Below are positions 35,572 to 44,716 of a stretch of 64,000 bases of DNA, in pieces. The position numbers were made by a program, and so were the translations under genes. Below the pieces are notes generated by a model, which made no database searches, had not been told where the DNA came from, and was given only the letters and a program-made list of their open reading frames with translations. This stretch comes from CAVRAZ01 sp963719135. GTDB lineage: Bacteria > Pseudomonadota > Gammaproteobacteria > DSM-19610. The stretch lies in assembly GCA_963719135.1 (NCBI GenBank), contig CAVRAZ010000006.1:496001-560000 (forward strand), in the 5' to 3' direction. Numbering within the stretch: position 1 is the first letter of the stretch; each line of letters opens with the position of its first letter.

Positions 35572-36683
35572 TGGGCGGCCTGTTTCGTTGCGACGTCGGG
35601 CGCGGCTCCGGAAAGCGCGACCTTCAAGCCCGGCGCCATCTTCTGCACGCCGGCGGTGACGACGAGTTCGCCAGCCGGCGGCCCGGATATGAGCACCGCG
35701 TCGTTGCGATAGCCGTGGACGGCGACGCCGAGCAGGTCGACCGTTCCGACCAGCTCGGGACCCTCGCGACGAACGACCCAGACCGCGGGCTGGCCCTTGT
35801 TCTGCGTGATCGCCGAGGCAGGGATTGCGGCTACCGGCGTTTCGCCGGCCGGGCGCTCGACCAGGAGCGTGGCGGTCGCGCCGAGCGGCAGCGGCCGGGG
35901 CGTCGCGGGCTTCAAGCGGGCGCGGAAGGTTCGCGTTTGTGCCGCCGCCTGCGGCGAGAGTTCCCGCAACAGGACGTCGAATGTCTGCTCGGGCGCGCTT
36001 GCGAGCCATGCCTTATAGCGCGACCCCTTGAATGCCGCCAAGTGATCCTCCGGCACGTCGACGACGATCTCGGGCTCGCCTTCGTTGGCGATCGAGACGA
36101 TCGGCTGCCCTTCGGGCACGACCTGGCCGACTTCGAACTTCACGCTCGTGACCACCCCGTCCTGCGATGCGCGCAGCGTGGTGTACTCGAGGCGATTGCG
36201 CGCGAGCTTGAGCTTTCGCGCCTCGGCTTGAGCCGTGGCGCGCGTCGTTTGCGCGTTGCTCTGCGCCTTTTCGTCGTCGGAAGGACTGACCGAGCCGTCG
36301 CTCTTCAGCGCATCGAGCCGTTGGCGATCCGACTGCGCCTGCCGTGCCTGCGCTTCAGCGGCCGCCAGCTCTTGTTGCGCCGCCTCCACGGCGAGCTTGT
36401 AATCCAGGGGGTCGAGCACCGCGATGACATCTCCGTGCCGCACCTTCTGGCCAACGTCGACCTTGCGGCTCACCACCTTGCCGCCGACACGAAACGCCTG
36501 GTCCACCTCGTAGCGCGCCCCCACGGAGCCGAAGTAGCTATCCGTTTCCCGGGCTTTGTCGTAGCGCAGCTCGACGGTGCGGACGGATCGAAGCGCCTCG
36601 GCTGTCGGCTCGTTTGGCGTGCATGCGCACAGCATCGCAGCGAGTGGCACGATGACGAACGCTGCAGCGAGAGATGTTTTCAC
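35568..36683 (-). CDS. RND periplasmic adaptor (membrane fusion protein)
   Basis: The 371-residue protein is an HlyD/AcrA-type adaptor. It has a lipoprotein-like signal (VIVPLAAMLCACTP, Cys about 20), a barrel-lipoyl half (VGQKVRHGDVIAVLDPLDYKLAVE), an α-helical hairpin rich in Ala/Gln (about 80-140), the second lipoyl half (TTLRASQDGVVTSVKFEVGQVVPEGQPI) and a β-barrel. It starts at GTG (36683), the first codon giving a proper signal; no ATG is suitable. It would link the pump to the outer-membrane factor encoded 28 bases upstream. Confidence 0.9.
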   Translation of the reverse strand: MKTSLAAAFVIVPLAAMLCACTPNEPTAEALRSVRTVELRYDKARETDSYFGSVGARYEVDQAFRVGGKVVSRKVDVGQKVRHGDVIAVLDPLDYKLAVEAAQQELAAAEAQARQAQSDRQRLDALKSDGSVSPSDDEKAQSNAQTTRATAQAEARKLKLARNRLEYTTLRASQDGVVTSVKFEVGQVVPEGQPIVSIANEGEPEIVVDVPEDHLAAFKGSRYKAWLASAPEQTFDVLLRELSPQAAAQTRTFRARLKPATPRPLPLGATATLLVERPAGETPVAAIPASAITQNKGQPAVWVVRREGPELVGTVDLLGVAVHGYRNDAVLISGPPAGELVVTAGVQKMAPGLKVALSGAAPDVATKQAAQ

Positions 36684-36711
36684 GGCGATTCCTCGTGTCG
36701 GTCGGTCGGTT

Positions 36712-38313
36712 TCATGAATTTGGCGAACGAACAGCCTCTGGGGCCGGATGATCAGCGTGATCAGTGACCGGCTCGAACACCTGCCAGCCCCCGCCAAGCG
36801 CCTTATAAAGTTGGACGCTGTCGAGCAGCAGTTGCGTGTGCGCGTCATTTGCGGCGACGCGCACACCCAGCCGGACGCGCTGCGCGTCCAGCAACGGCAA
36901 CAGATCGCTCTGCCCGCGGTCGTAGAGCGATTGCGCGCGGCCGAGCGCGGCGTCGGCCGACTGTGCAGCGCTCTGCAACAGTTGTGTCCGGTTGCGTTCG
37001 TCGTCGAGCGCGACGAGCGCGTTCTCGACGTCCTCGAGCGCCCGCACGATCGCGTCCTCGTAGCGGACGACCGCTTCCCTTTGGGCGCTCTCGGCGATAT
37101 CGTTGATTGCCTGCGTCCGCCCCGCGTTGAAGACCGGCATCGCCAGCAGCGCGGCGACATTGCTGAAGCGCGCAGCGCCAAGGTCGACGCCGTTCACATC
37201 GAGGCTCTCGCGCCCCAACACGGCACCGAGAAGGAGCCGCGGGAACCATTCCGCGGCGGCCTGTTGCCGGCGCGCATTGGCAGCGTCGAGTTGAGCCTGA
37301 GCGGCTAACAGGTCCGGCCTCCGCTGCAGCAGCGCAGCCGGTTGTCCCGGATGCGCGATCGGAACGATTGGGTCACTGCGCGAGGGCGCGATGCGCGAGG
37401 CGTTGAACGCCTGGTCTCCAATCAATACCGCGATGCGGTAACGCGACACGGCGGCCAGCGTCTCAAGCGGCGGCATCGCTGCGCGCGCCTTCGAAGCTTC
37501 GGTCTGCGCGCGCTCAACGTCGAACGGCGTAGCGAGTCCCACCCGTTGGCGGGCCGATACGAGACGCAGCGTTTCGTCTTGCGCGGCCGCTATCGCGCGT
37601 ACGGTGTCGAGCTGGCGCAGCGCGCCGACGAGCGCGAAGTAGTTGTTTGCAACGTCGGTCACCACCAACAGACGAACGCCCCTGACAATATCTTCGGCCG
37701 CCAGCGTGTCGGCCGCCGAGGCCCTGGCCCCTGCCCGCAGACGACCGGCGATGTCGATCTCCCAACCCATGTCGATGCTGCCCTGCGCACCCTTCGTGTG
37801 CGCCGCCTCGGGCACGACTTGCTTGACGGACGAGCTGTAGCCGGTGCTGTGATCGAAGCCGGAGGCGCTGACCCCGATGCTTGGCAGCAGCCACGAGCGG
37901 CTGATCGTCTCGCCAGCGCGCGCGGCGCGCACGTGCTCGGCCGCGATCTTGATGTCCCGGTTCTCACGCGCTGCCTGCCGAACGAAATCCGACAGCACCG
38001 GGTCGCCGAAGCCGTCCCACCAGGCCGCCTCAGGCTCGTCCTTGGATGTTGGGGCCGCCGCAAATCGGCCGGGCACCTCGAGCGAGGGCTGCACGACCGG
38101 TGTGGCACAGCCCGTCAAAGCGAATGCGAGCGACGCGACGAGTGTTACAGCGATGTGCCGCAGCGGCCCTTGAGCGCCGCGAAGTCTGTGCTTGCCCGCC
38201 TTGACGCCGTGACAGGCGATCGACTCGGTCCATCCGGCGGCGCCAGGGCTCCCACCGCACCGTTCCGGGCTTGCGCGCCAAGCGAGATGAGTAACGGCTA
38301 CAAAGTGTGGCAT
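36712..38313 (-). CDS. NodT-family outer-membrane efflux lipoprotein
   Basis: The C-terminal 470 residues are a TolC/NodT-type outer-membrane factor (AAWWDGFGDPVLSDFVRQA, SWLLPSIGVSASGFDH, DMGWEIDIAGRLRAG, ARQRVGLATPFDVERAQTE, QRRPDLLAAQAQLDAANARR, LYDRGQSDLLPLLDAQR). A lipobox LTGC lies inside the frame. The start is uncertain: the lipoprotein signal (HIAVTLVASLAFALTGC) lacks an ATG/GTG just before it, and the nearest ATG at 38313 adds about 50 residues. Upstream frame sequence to 38514 shows no family similarity. The 5' end may have been altered by rearrangement. Confidence 0.8.
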   Translation of the reverse strand: MPHFVAVTHLAWRASPERCGGSPGAAGWTESIACHGVKAGKHRLRGAQGPLRHIAVTLVASLAFALTGCATPVVQPSLEVPGRFAAAPTSKDEPEAAWWDGFGDPVLSDFVRQAARENRDIKIAAEHVRAARAGETISRSWLLPSIGVSASGFDHSTGYSSSVKQVVPEAAHTKGAQGSIDMGWEIDIAGRLRAGARASAADTLAAEDIVRGVRLLVVTDVANNYFALVGALRQLDTVRAIAAAQDETLRLVSARQRVGLATPFDVERAQTEASKARAAMPPLETLAAVSRYRIAVLIGDQAFNASRIAPSRSDPIVPIAHPGQPAALLQRRPDLLAAQAQLDAANARRQQAAAEWFPRLLLGAVLGRESLDVNGVDLGAARFSNVAALLAMPVFNAGRTQAINDIAESAQREAVVRYEDAIVRALEDVENALVALDDERNRTQLLQSAAQSADAALGRAQSLYDRGQSDLLPLLDAQRVRLGVRVAANDAHTQLLLDSVQLYKALGGGWQVFEPVTDHADHPAPEAVRSPNS

Positions 38314-38567
38314 GGGTTGCTGGCGCCCTTCGGACTTGATAGAGCCCCAGCGTAATGGAGGGCGTGCACCAAGTCGTGAGCAAAGCATCGACATTCCGTG
38401 GGGGTTTGGTGAGCGTCGGCGTCGCAGCAGGCACGACCTGCCACTCTCGTGGTCGAGCTCGTCGGGGTTCTTTGCCCGCCAGGCGATCTGCAGATAATCC
38501 TGTTGCTCAGTCATGGATTCGCTCGGTCGCGTGAATCGTCATAAGCGCCGACGGCAATCGGCATGGA

Positions 38568-38783
38568 TCACTTGCCGTCCGCGCCGAATGGCCGTTCCTG
38601 GAAGGCCGCCTCGAGGTCGCTGGCAATGGACTCGAGCAACTCGCGACCGGACCTAAATTCACATTGCTGGCCGGTAACGAGGTTCTCAAGACGACCGGCG
38701 AGCGCGCCCGGCTTTGCATCGCCACGCACCTTCACCACATATGCGCGTCGGGTCGGGTACTTGGAGTCAGTGTTGAAAGCCAT
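38568..38783 (-). CDS. Small uncharacterised protein, intact copy of a duplicated gene
   Basis: The 71-residue protein (start MAFNTDSKYPTRR; an ATG at 38837 would add 18 residues) contains YVVKVRGDAKPGALAGRLEN, a VTGQQCEFRSGRELLESIASDLE helix region and a charged end. The pattern of an β-strand, then xxGRxExxxTGxxxxFxSxxELL, recurs in small proteobacterial proteins of unknown role. Its first two thirds and upstream DNA are repeated at 51.86-52.19 kb, where the copy is truncated. Confidence 0.55.
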   Translation of the reverse strand: MAFNTDSKYPTRRAYVVKVRGDAKPGALAGRLENLVTGQQCEFRSGRELLESIASDLEAAFQERPFGADGK

Positions 38784-39001
38784 GTCGGGTGTCCATAGCG
38801 AGTTGTCGAGGCTAACGTAACGGCTCTCGTACGCCAAGTTGTCAGCGTAACGTCACCATTTCATCCGGAATCGGGCAAACCGACCTGCTCAGATGGTGCG
38901 GCTTCCCCAAACCACCGCACGCGCGTACACCCGATCACGGCGGAACGCGGACATTTCGCTGACGACTTTCAGCGATCCGGACGTTACGATGGAGTCTTAT
39001 G
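38671..39001. repeat. ~330-bp direct repeat, copy A
   Basis: This stretch and 51862-52194 align end to end with scattered mismatches and few gaps (for example TTGAAAGCCATGTCGGGTGTCCATAGCGAG is identical in both; written here as two parts: TTGAAAGCCATGTCGG and GTGTCCATAGCGAG). Both copies are in the same orientation and contain the 5' part of the small gene at 38568-38783 and its upstream region. They flank the energy-storage operon. Confidence 0.8.
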
Positions 39002-39082
39002 ATGGTTCCAAGGGCTGACGGCGGAACGCACTTTCGGCTCACTCTCGACGTAGTTCATGCAGTTATTTTGTCGAGGTCAATC

Positions 39083-39574
39083 ATGCTTGAGGCCCTCTGG
39101 TCTGTTAGCTTCATTTCAAACGTTGAAGGTTTTGGGTCAGGTGTCGCCGTGCTGGACACTGGACGCGTACTCGGTGGTGATGCACAGCGCTTCTACGCCG
39201 GCTCATACAATGTTGAGAACGGCATCGCCAATGCTACCGTCACTGTCACGCCTTGCGCTGGCCCTTCAATGAACCTGTTCGGCCACGCCAAGAAGCTCAC
39301 GTTGAAGCTCACCGGAAAACCCGAGCGCGGCGAATTTGCTTTGCAGGGCTTCGTGGTGGAGAACCCTGCTTTGAATAGCCGTATTCATTTCACCCGTCTC
39401 GCCGAGCTTCCGCAGTGCGGCCACCACCATCCTGGCAGTCAACACGGTTGCCGTGCGATAACGCCGTACAGCGCCGGTGACTTCTTCCTTGAACGGCAGA
39501 ATAGGCCGTCCTTGCGCCCATTACCGAATAGGTCGGTAAACGTCGGCGACGAGACCACTTTCCGACTCGCGTGA
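39083..39574 (+). CDS. GrlR-family regulatory-like protein
   Basis: The 163-residue frame begins (MLEALWSVSFISN) like GrlR, the β-barrel protein that binds the activator GrlA in enteropathogens and is found widely in other proteobacteria. It continues with GFGSGVAVLDTGRVLGGDAQRFYAGSY, a VTVTPCAGP strand and LTLKLTGKPERGEFALQG. Similarity ends around residue 108; the last 55 residues look out of frame, so the 3' end may be frameshifted. An upstream ATG at 38999 belongs to the repeat region. Function here is unknown; related proteins are annotated as negative regulators by homology only. Confidence 0.65.
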   Translation: MLEALWSVSFISNVEGFGSGVAVLDTGRVLGGDAQRFYAGSYNVENGIANATVTVTPCAGPSMNLFGHAKKLTLKLTGKPERGEFALQGFVVENPALNSRIHFTRLAELPQCGHHHPGSQHGCRAITPYSAGDFFLERQNRPSLRPLPNRSVNVGDETTFRLA

Positions 39575-39633
39575 CACTGCCTGTCAGACCAGGTCTGAAC
39601 GGGTCCACATCACGACTGAAAGAGGACGATATC

Positions 39634-39912
39634 ATGAGCGAATCACCACAGGATTTAGGCGTTATCGAGGCACTGCTGGAAGAGCTCAATACCCACCGGT
39701 TGCCTCGGGCCTTGGCGCTCAAGGCCAAGGTCGATCAAGGTGAAATACTCGACGGGCACGACATGCATTACCTGGAAGAAGTAGTCGCCACCGTTAAGAA
39801 CACACAGCCCCTCATAGCGCGGCATCCCGAGTATCATGACCTGGTCGGACGCATCCTGAGTCTCTATAACGAGATCACGGCGAAGGCCCTGGCGAACGAA
39901 CACAAACGCTGA
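39634..39912 (+). CDS. Small uncharacterised helical protein
   Basis: The 92-residue protein (MSESPQDLGVIEALLEELN, LPRALALKAKVDQGEIL, DMHYLEEVVATVKNTQPLIARHPEYHDLV) is predicted mostly helical, with no motif that I recognise. A GAGGA-type ribosome site precedes the ATG. It is convergent with the operon ending at 39927. Confidence 0.6.
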   Translation: MSESPQDLGVIEALLEELNTHRLPRALALKAKVDQGEILDGHDMHYLEEVVATVKNTQPLIARHPEYHDLVGRILSLYNEITAKALANEHKR

Positions 39913-39926
39913 GCGCGGCGTTCGCG

Positions 39927-40937
39927 CTATAAGTAGCGCTGCGCTGCGGCGAAAAAGTCCTCGCGCGGCGGTAGTTCGGAGGGATCCAGGGAAACGAACA
40001 ACACTGCCGCTCGATGTCCGCGCGGATTGCTGAGTTCCTGCAGGGCAATGCTTCGAGCCGAGGTGTCCCGCGCGTCGCGCTTGATGTTCATCCGATCGAG
40101 CGTCATGACGGTGTCCTCGATCCACACTTGCTTGTCGCATTGGCTGAGCACGTCGACGACGATGTCCAGGTGCGCATGCAAGAGGTTGGCATCCGTGCCC
40201 AGTGCTGCCAATTGGCCCTCGATCTCTTCCAACTCGGCGGCCAGCTTAGCCGGATCGGCCGACGCGCCCGCTTCCTGTCGTTCGAAGCTACCGCCCCCCC
40301 GCTGCAACGCGCCCATCTTGCGCCGCAGTATGCCGCGTTCGCGCGCGAGATTCGTGCGTTCGCCGCTGATCTCGGCGATGCGCGCCAGCGCGCCGGTAAG
40401 CAAGTAATCGAAGGCACGGCGTCGCAGCTGGCGACGCGTCGCTTGCTCACTGGCGGCGGGGTCCAGCAAGCGATGGTTATCGAAACTTACCGCAACCTGC
40501 GCCACATCGCGCCGCAACATTTTCCCATCGCGCTCCATGCCCAGCACATTCTTCTCGGTGTGATCCGCCAGCAGCAGCGCCGCAATACGTTCGACGCCGC
40601 CATCGAGGCCCTCAAGGAACCCAGTGATGCTGGGATCATGACCGAAGGTCTCCAGCATGTGATCGGCGGAGGCGAACAGGGCAGCGAAGCGCGGATCATA
40701 CTGGTAGTTGTCACGCCCGGCGAATAGCGGCGCGGGGACACGGGCCACGAGCGCGACGACGTGCTCGATGGCATGAATGACGGGATCGCGCAAACGTTTT
40801 TTGTAACCCGACACGACCCGCACGCGCGGATCGGTGCCCTCCACGGCGCGGTCAATGGCCTCTTGAATTATCGACTCGGGGATATCGCCGTGCTCTTCGC
40901 CGACGTTCACGAAGATGGATTGGAACAGTTTCAGCAT
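39927..40937 (-). CDS. Uncharacterised protein at the end of the energy-storage operon
   Basis: The 336-residue protein starts MLKLFQSIFVNVGEEHGDIPESIIQEAIDRAVEGTDPR (shown as function-free landmarks: MLKLFQSIFVNV and ESIIQEAIDRAVEG). It has a middle helical region with a probable coiled coil (about 195-255: EISGERTNLARERGILRRKM, LAAELEEIEGQLAALG) and ends ELPPREDFFAAAQRYL. There is no signal peptide or membrane span. I do not recognise the family. It lies 17 bases after ppk2 and is likely co-transcribed, so a role in polyphosphate or acetate metabolism or its control is possible. Confidence 0.7.
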   Translation of the reverse strand: MLKLFQSIFVNVGEEHGDIPESIIQEAIDRAVEGTDPRVRVVSGYKKRLRDPVIHAIEHVVALVARVPAPLFAGRDNYQYDPRFAALFASADHMLETFGHDPSITGFLEGLDGGVERIAALLLADHTEKNVLGMERDGKMLRRDVAQVAVSFDNHRLLDPAASEQATRRQLRRRAFDYLLTGALARIAEISGERTNLARERGILRRKMGALQRGGGSFERQEAGASADPAKLAAELEEIEGQLAALGTDANLLHAHLDIVVDVLSQCDKQVWIEDTVMTLDRMNIKRDARDTSARSIALQELSNPRGHRAAVLFVSLDPSELPPREDFFAAAQRYL

Positions 40938-40954
40938 ACCCGTTCACTCCATAT

Positions 40955-41794
40955 TCAATAGCACTCGGGTATCCAGCGACGATGTTTCATCGCTGCCTCG
41001 TCATCATAGGCGTGCCAGGTTGCACGATCCGGCAGCCTCACCTTGTCATGAGGTACGCGCTCGTAAGGAATCCTGCTCAGGAGGTGACTGAGCACATTGA
41101 GACGCGCCTTCTTCTTGTCGTTGGAGTTCACGACATACCAGGGTGCATGCTCAGAATCGGTGGCGTCCAGCATCTCGTCGCGCGCGCGGGAGTAGTCGTA
41201 CCATCGCTCACGCGAGGGCAGATCCATGGCGGAGAGCTTCCACTGCCGCAAGGGGTCCTCGATGCGTGCGCGAAAACGCCGTTCCTGCTCCTCGTCGCCA
41301 ACCTCCAGCCAATACTTCAGCAGTGAGATGCCGTTCTCCACGATCTGCTGCTCCATGAACGGACACAATTCCAGGAAGCGGCGGGCCTGTGCCTCCGTGG
41401 CGAAACCCATCACGCGCTCCACCCCGGCGCGGTTGTACCAACTGCGATCGAAGATCACCACCTCACCCGCGGCCGGGAAGTGCGCGATATAACGCTGGAT
41501 ATGCATCTGCGTCTTCTCGCGGTCGGAAGGCGCCGGCAAGGCCACCAGCCTGAATATCCGCGGGCTGACGCGGTCGGTGAGTGCCTTGATGGTGCCGCCC
41601 TTGCCGGCGGCGTCCCGCCCCTCGAAGACGATGATGATGCGTTGTCCGGTGGTCTTGATCCAGTCCTGCATGGTGCACAGTTCCGCCTGCAAGCGCTCCA
41701 GTTCCTTTTCGTATTCCTTGCGCTTCATTTTCTTGCGGTCGTTGTCGCCGTCCGTGTCGTCGTCATCACGCTGGTTGCGGTCCTTGTCTTTCAT
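40955..41794 (-). CDS. ppk2: Polyphosphate kinase 2
   Basis: The 279-residue protein has the PPK2 core: Walker A FEGRDAAGKGG (57-67), Walker B-like DRSWYNRAGVE (116-126), and the lid region with RARIEDPLRQWKLSAMDLPS. The N-terminus is highly charged. PPK2 enzymes transfer phosphate between polyphosphate and nucleoside di- or monophosphates in the cytoplasm. The one-domain length fits class I/III. Its ATG overlaps the SulP stop by four bases. Confidence 0.93.
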   Translation of the reverse strand: MKDKDRNQRDDDDTDGDNDRKKMKRKEYEKELERLQAELCTMQDWIKTTGQRIIIVFEGRDAAGKGGTIKALTDRVSPRIFRLVALPAPSDREKTQMHIQRYIAHFPAAGEVVIFDRSWYNRAGVERVMGFATEAQARRFLELCPFMEQQIVENGISLLKYWLEVGDEEQERRFRARIEDPLRQWKLSAMDLPSRERWYDYSRARDEMLDATDSEHAPWYVVNSNDKKKARLNVLSHLLSRIPYERVPHDKVRLPDRATWHAYDDEAAMKHRRWIPECY

Positions 41795-43518
41795 GTCAGG
41801 TCACCTTGACGTTGTATCTCGCTCGAATGATCTTGATCAACGCGGCCAGCGTCGCGCTGCCGAATCGCCGCGACCGCCTGGCGGATTGAAGGGAACATAT
41901 TTTCCAGCCCGATCTTCTCACCGAGTTTGATCGGCTGACCGTACTGGCGCATGAACAGCTTGTGCCGCGCGACCATAAGCTGGACACCGCGCGTCTGGAG
42001 TTCCGCATACAGCTCGTCGACGGCCTGGGCGCCCGTGGTGTCGAGCTGGCTGATGGCCTCGGCGCTGAGCACGAACCAGCGCGGCCGCGGCTGCGCGTTA
42101 TCCACCAGCGACAGCACCCGCGCCTTGAAATAGTCCGCATTGAAAAACAGCAGCGGAGCCTCGAAGCGGTAAAGGATCGCGCCGGGTACGGTCTGCGCGT
42201 TCGGCGAGATGTCGAGTTCGTTATAACCGTCCATCCCTGGTACGAGGCCCAGCAGGGCTTCGGCGGGACGGTAGATCCTGACCAACACATGCAGCAGCGC
42301 CAGCGAGATCGCGAGCACCACGCCGGGCAGCACTCCAATGGTAAGCACACCTAATGTCGTCAGCAGCGATAACCGGAACTCATGGCGGTCGATGGCGCGC
42401 AGCCGCCAACAGCCAAGGACATCCAGCAGCCCCCAAGCTGAAAAGACCAGCACGGCGGCCAACGCCGCGATGGGCAAATGCCCCAGCGGAACGGCGAGGA
42501 AGAGCGCCACTATGGCAGTGGCCAGCGCGGCGAACACGGATACCAATTGGGTTTTGCCGCCGCTGGCATCGTTGACAGCGGTGCGCGAATCCGCGCCGGC
42601 GATCGCGAAACCGCCGAATACCCCTGAAACCATGTTGGCATACCCTACGGCACGCATCTCCTGATCCGCGTCCACCCTGTAACCATTACGCGTTGCGAAG
42701 GTGCGCGCCGTGAGCATGGTACTGGTGAAACTGACTATGACCAATCCCACCGCATCCATGAAGATGCCCTGCACGCCTTTATATCCGATGCCCGGCAGTG
42801 CGAAACTCGGCAGCCCAGAGGGAATTTCGCCGACCAGGTTCACGCCGCGTGTCTCCAATCCTAACGCAAACGCCGCGACGCCTGCCGCCGACAGGGCAAT
42901 CAACGCCCACGGCGCGCGCGGCGCATAACGTTTGAGCACGATCAGGAGCACGAGCGTCGCCACGCCCACCATGACGCTGGACCAATGCGTCTCGCCGACG
43001 CGTTGCGCCAATTCCAGCAAGGACGGCCAGAAGTCCCGATGCACGACGGCGATGCCCATCATCTTGCCCAGTTGCCCGGCCATGATGGTCAGCGCGATGC
43101 CGTTGAGAAATCCGATCAGCACCGGGCGCGCAAAGAAACTGGCGAGAAACCCCATGCGCGTCATGCCGCCGATGACCATGAGCCAACCTGCGGTGATGGC
43201 CAGTCCCGCCGAAAGCTTCAGGTAATATACCGGATCGCCATGCGCCAGCGGCGCCAGCAGCGCGGCCAGCAGCGCGCACGTGGCGGCATCCGGTCCCACG
43301 ATCAACTGCCTCGACGAACTGAATATCCCATAGATCAGCACCGGTAACATGCTCGCATACAAGCCCGTCTCCGGCGGAAATCCCGCGAGGTTGGCATACG
43401 CCACGGCGGTGGGCACTTGCACGGCGCACACCGACAATCCGGCGACGACGTCACGCGACAACCACTCGCGCCGGTAACGGCGCAAATCGCGCAGCAGTGG
43501 GATGCGATCAGTGATCAT
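41791..43518 (-). CDS. SulP-family anion transporter with STAS domain
   Basis: The 575-residue protein has the SulP signature (PTAVAYANLAGFPPETGLYASMLP, about 36-59), eleven to twelve hydrophobic spans, and a C-terminal STAS domain (about 425-560: GAILYRFEAPLLFFNADYF, RWFVLSAEAISQLDTTGAQAV). SulP proteins carry sulfate, bicarbonate, dicarboxylates or other anions. Linkage with acetate kinase and phosphoketolase suggests an organic acid or bicarbonate, but this is inference. It overlaps ackA by 11 bases and ppk2 by four. Confidence 0.92.
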   Translation of the reverse strand: MITDRIPLLRDLRRYRREWLSRDVVAGLSVCAVQVPTAVAYANLAGFPPETGLYASMLPVLIYGIFSSSRQLIVGPDAATCALLAALLAPLAHGDPVYYLKLSAGLAITAGWLMVIGGMTRMGFLASFFARPVLIGFLNGIALTIMAGQLGKMMGIAVVHRDFWPSLLELAQRVGETHWSSVMVGVATLVLLIVLKRYAPRAPWALIALSAAGVAAFALGLETRGVNLVGEIPSGLPSFALPGIGYKGVQGIFMDAVGLVIVSFTSTMLTARTFATRNGYRVDADQEMRAVGYANMVSGVFGGFAIAGADSRTAVNDASGGKTQLVSVFAALATAIVALFLAVPLGHLPIAALAAVLVFSAWGLLDVLGCWRLRAIDRHEFRLSLLTTLGVLTIGVLPGVVLAISLALLHVLVRIYRPAEALLGLVPGMDGYNELDISPNAQTVPGAILYRFEAPLLFFNADYFKARVLSLVDNAQPRPRWFVLSAEAISQLDTTGAQAVDELYAELQTRGVQLMVARHKLFMRQYGQPIKLGEKIGLENMFPSIRQAVAAIRQRDAGRVDQDHSSEIQRQGDLT

Positions 43519-44716
43519 GACCACCCCCGCTGCTCCGCACCAGCGCCAGTGTATGACGTGCGATCATCAACTCCTCGTTGGTCGGCATCACCCAGGCCGA
43601 AACCGCACTCCCTGCCACCGAGATGCAGGGGCCGCCGCGGCGATTGGCCTCGCTATCGAGCGCTACGCCCACCCACGCACAGGCCGCGACGATGCGCGCG
43701 CGTATCTGCGCCGAATTTTCGCCGATGCCCGCCGTGAACACCAGCGCATCCACGCCGCCGAGCACTGCGATGAGCGCACCGATCTCCTTGGCGATACGCT
43801 GCACGAAATAATCAATCGCGAGTAGCGCACGCGGCTCGGTACTATTGAGGAGCGTGCGCATGTCGCTGCTTATTCCGGATATACCCAGCAGGCCCGATTG
43901 CTTGTAGAGGAGTGTTTCCAGTTCACCCGCCTGCATCCCGCGCTGTGCGACCAGGTAGAGCAGCACACCGGGATCGAGCGCGCCCGGACGGGTGCCCATG
44001 GGTACGCCGTCGAGCGCGGAGAAACCCATGGTGGAGTCCACACTCTGACCGGCGTTGATGGCGCATAGACTGGCGCCATTGCCGAGGTGCGCCACAATCA
44101 CCCGCCCCTGCGCGACATCGGGGGCAATGCCAGGAAGCGCGGAGGCAATGTATTCATAGGACAAACCGTGGAAACCATAACGTCGCACACCGGCCTCGTA
44201 GTACTCCCACGGCAACGCATAAAGATCGGCAAGTTGCGAGTGCGTGCGATGAAAGGCCGTGTCGAAACAGGCTACTTGCGGTGTCTCCCGCTGCCACTCG
44301 CGCACGGCGCGTATTGCCGCAAGGTTGTGCGGCTGATGCAACGGCGCGAGCGGAATCAGCCTTTCGAGCTCTGCATAGACGGTCTCATCGATCAATACCG
44401 GCCGCGCATAGTGCGCACCGCCGTGCACCACCCGATGACCGACCGCGATCACGTCCTCATCGTGAATATGCTCGCGCAGCCACGCGCCGGCGAGGCGAAT
44501 CGCGTCGCGCGCCTCGCGCGCTTCGCTGACTGACAATTCGCGCTCCACCAGCTTCTTCCCCGCAGCGTCGCGCGCCGTCAGGCGCGGTCGAGTCCCCAGG
44601 CCTTCCATCTGTCCGTCTACAACGGGTGTAAGCTCGTTCGCATCGGTTGCGCGAAACAGCGAAAACTTAAGGCTCGATGAACCGGCGTTTACGATCAGGA
44701 TGACGCCCGCGCTCAC
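43508..44716 (-). CDS. ackA: Acetate kinase
   Basis: The 402-residue protein has the acetate kinase marks: LIVNAGSSSLKFSLF at the N-terminus, AVGHRVVHGGAHY, FDTAFHRT, RYGFHGLSYEYI, IVAHLGNGASLCAI, MGFSALDGVPMGTRPGALDPG and VFTAGIGENS. It makes ATP from acetyl-phosphate and ADP in the cytoplasm. With phosphoketolase in the same operon, it would use the acetyl-phosphate directly. The ATG overlaps the glgX stop by four bases (ATGA). Confidence 0.97.
   Translation of the reverse strand: MSAGVILIVNAGSSSLKFSLFRATDANELTPVVDGQMEGLGTRPRLTARDAAGKKLVERELSVSEAREARDAIRLAGAWLREHIHDEDVIAVGHRVVHGGAHYARPVLIDETVYAELERLIPLAPLHQPHNLAAIRAVREWQRETPQVACFDTAFHRTHSQLADLYALPWEYYEAGVRRYGFHGLSYEYIASALPGIAPDVAQGRVIVAHLGNGASLCAINAGQSVDSTMGFSALDGVPMGTRPGALDPGVLLYLVAQRGMQAGELETLLYKQSGLLGISGISSDMRTLLNSTEPRALLAIDYFVQRIAKEIGALIAVLGGVDALVFTAGIGENSAQIRARIVAACAWVGVALDSEANRRGGPCISVAGSAVSAWVMPTNEELMIARHTLALVRSSGGGHDH

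Noticed and set aside
38314..38514. N-terminal extension of the NodT protein from the ATG at 38514
   Set aside because: The extra residues precede the lipoprotein signal by over 100 residues and show no family similarity.
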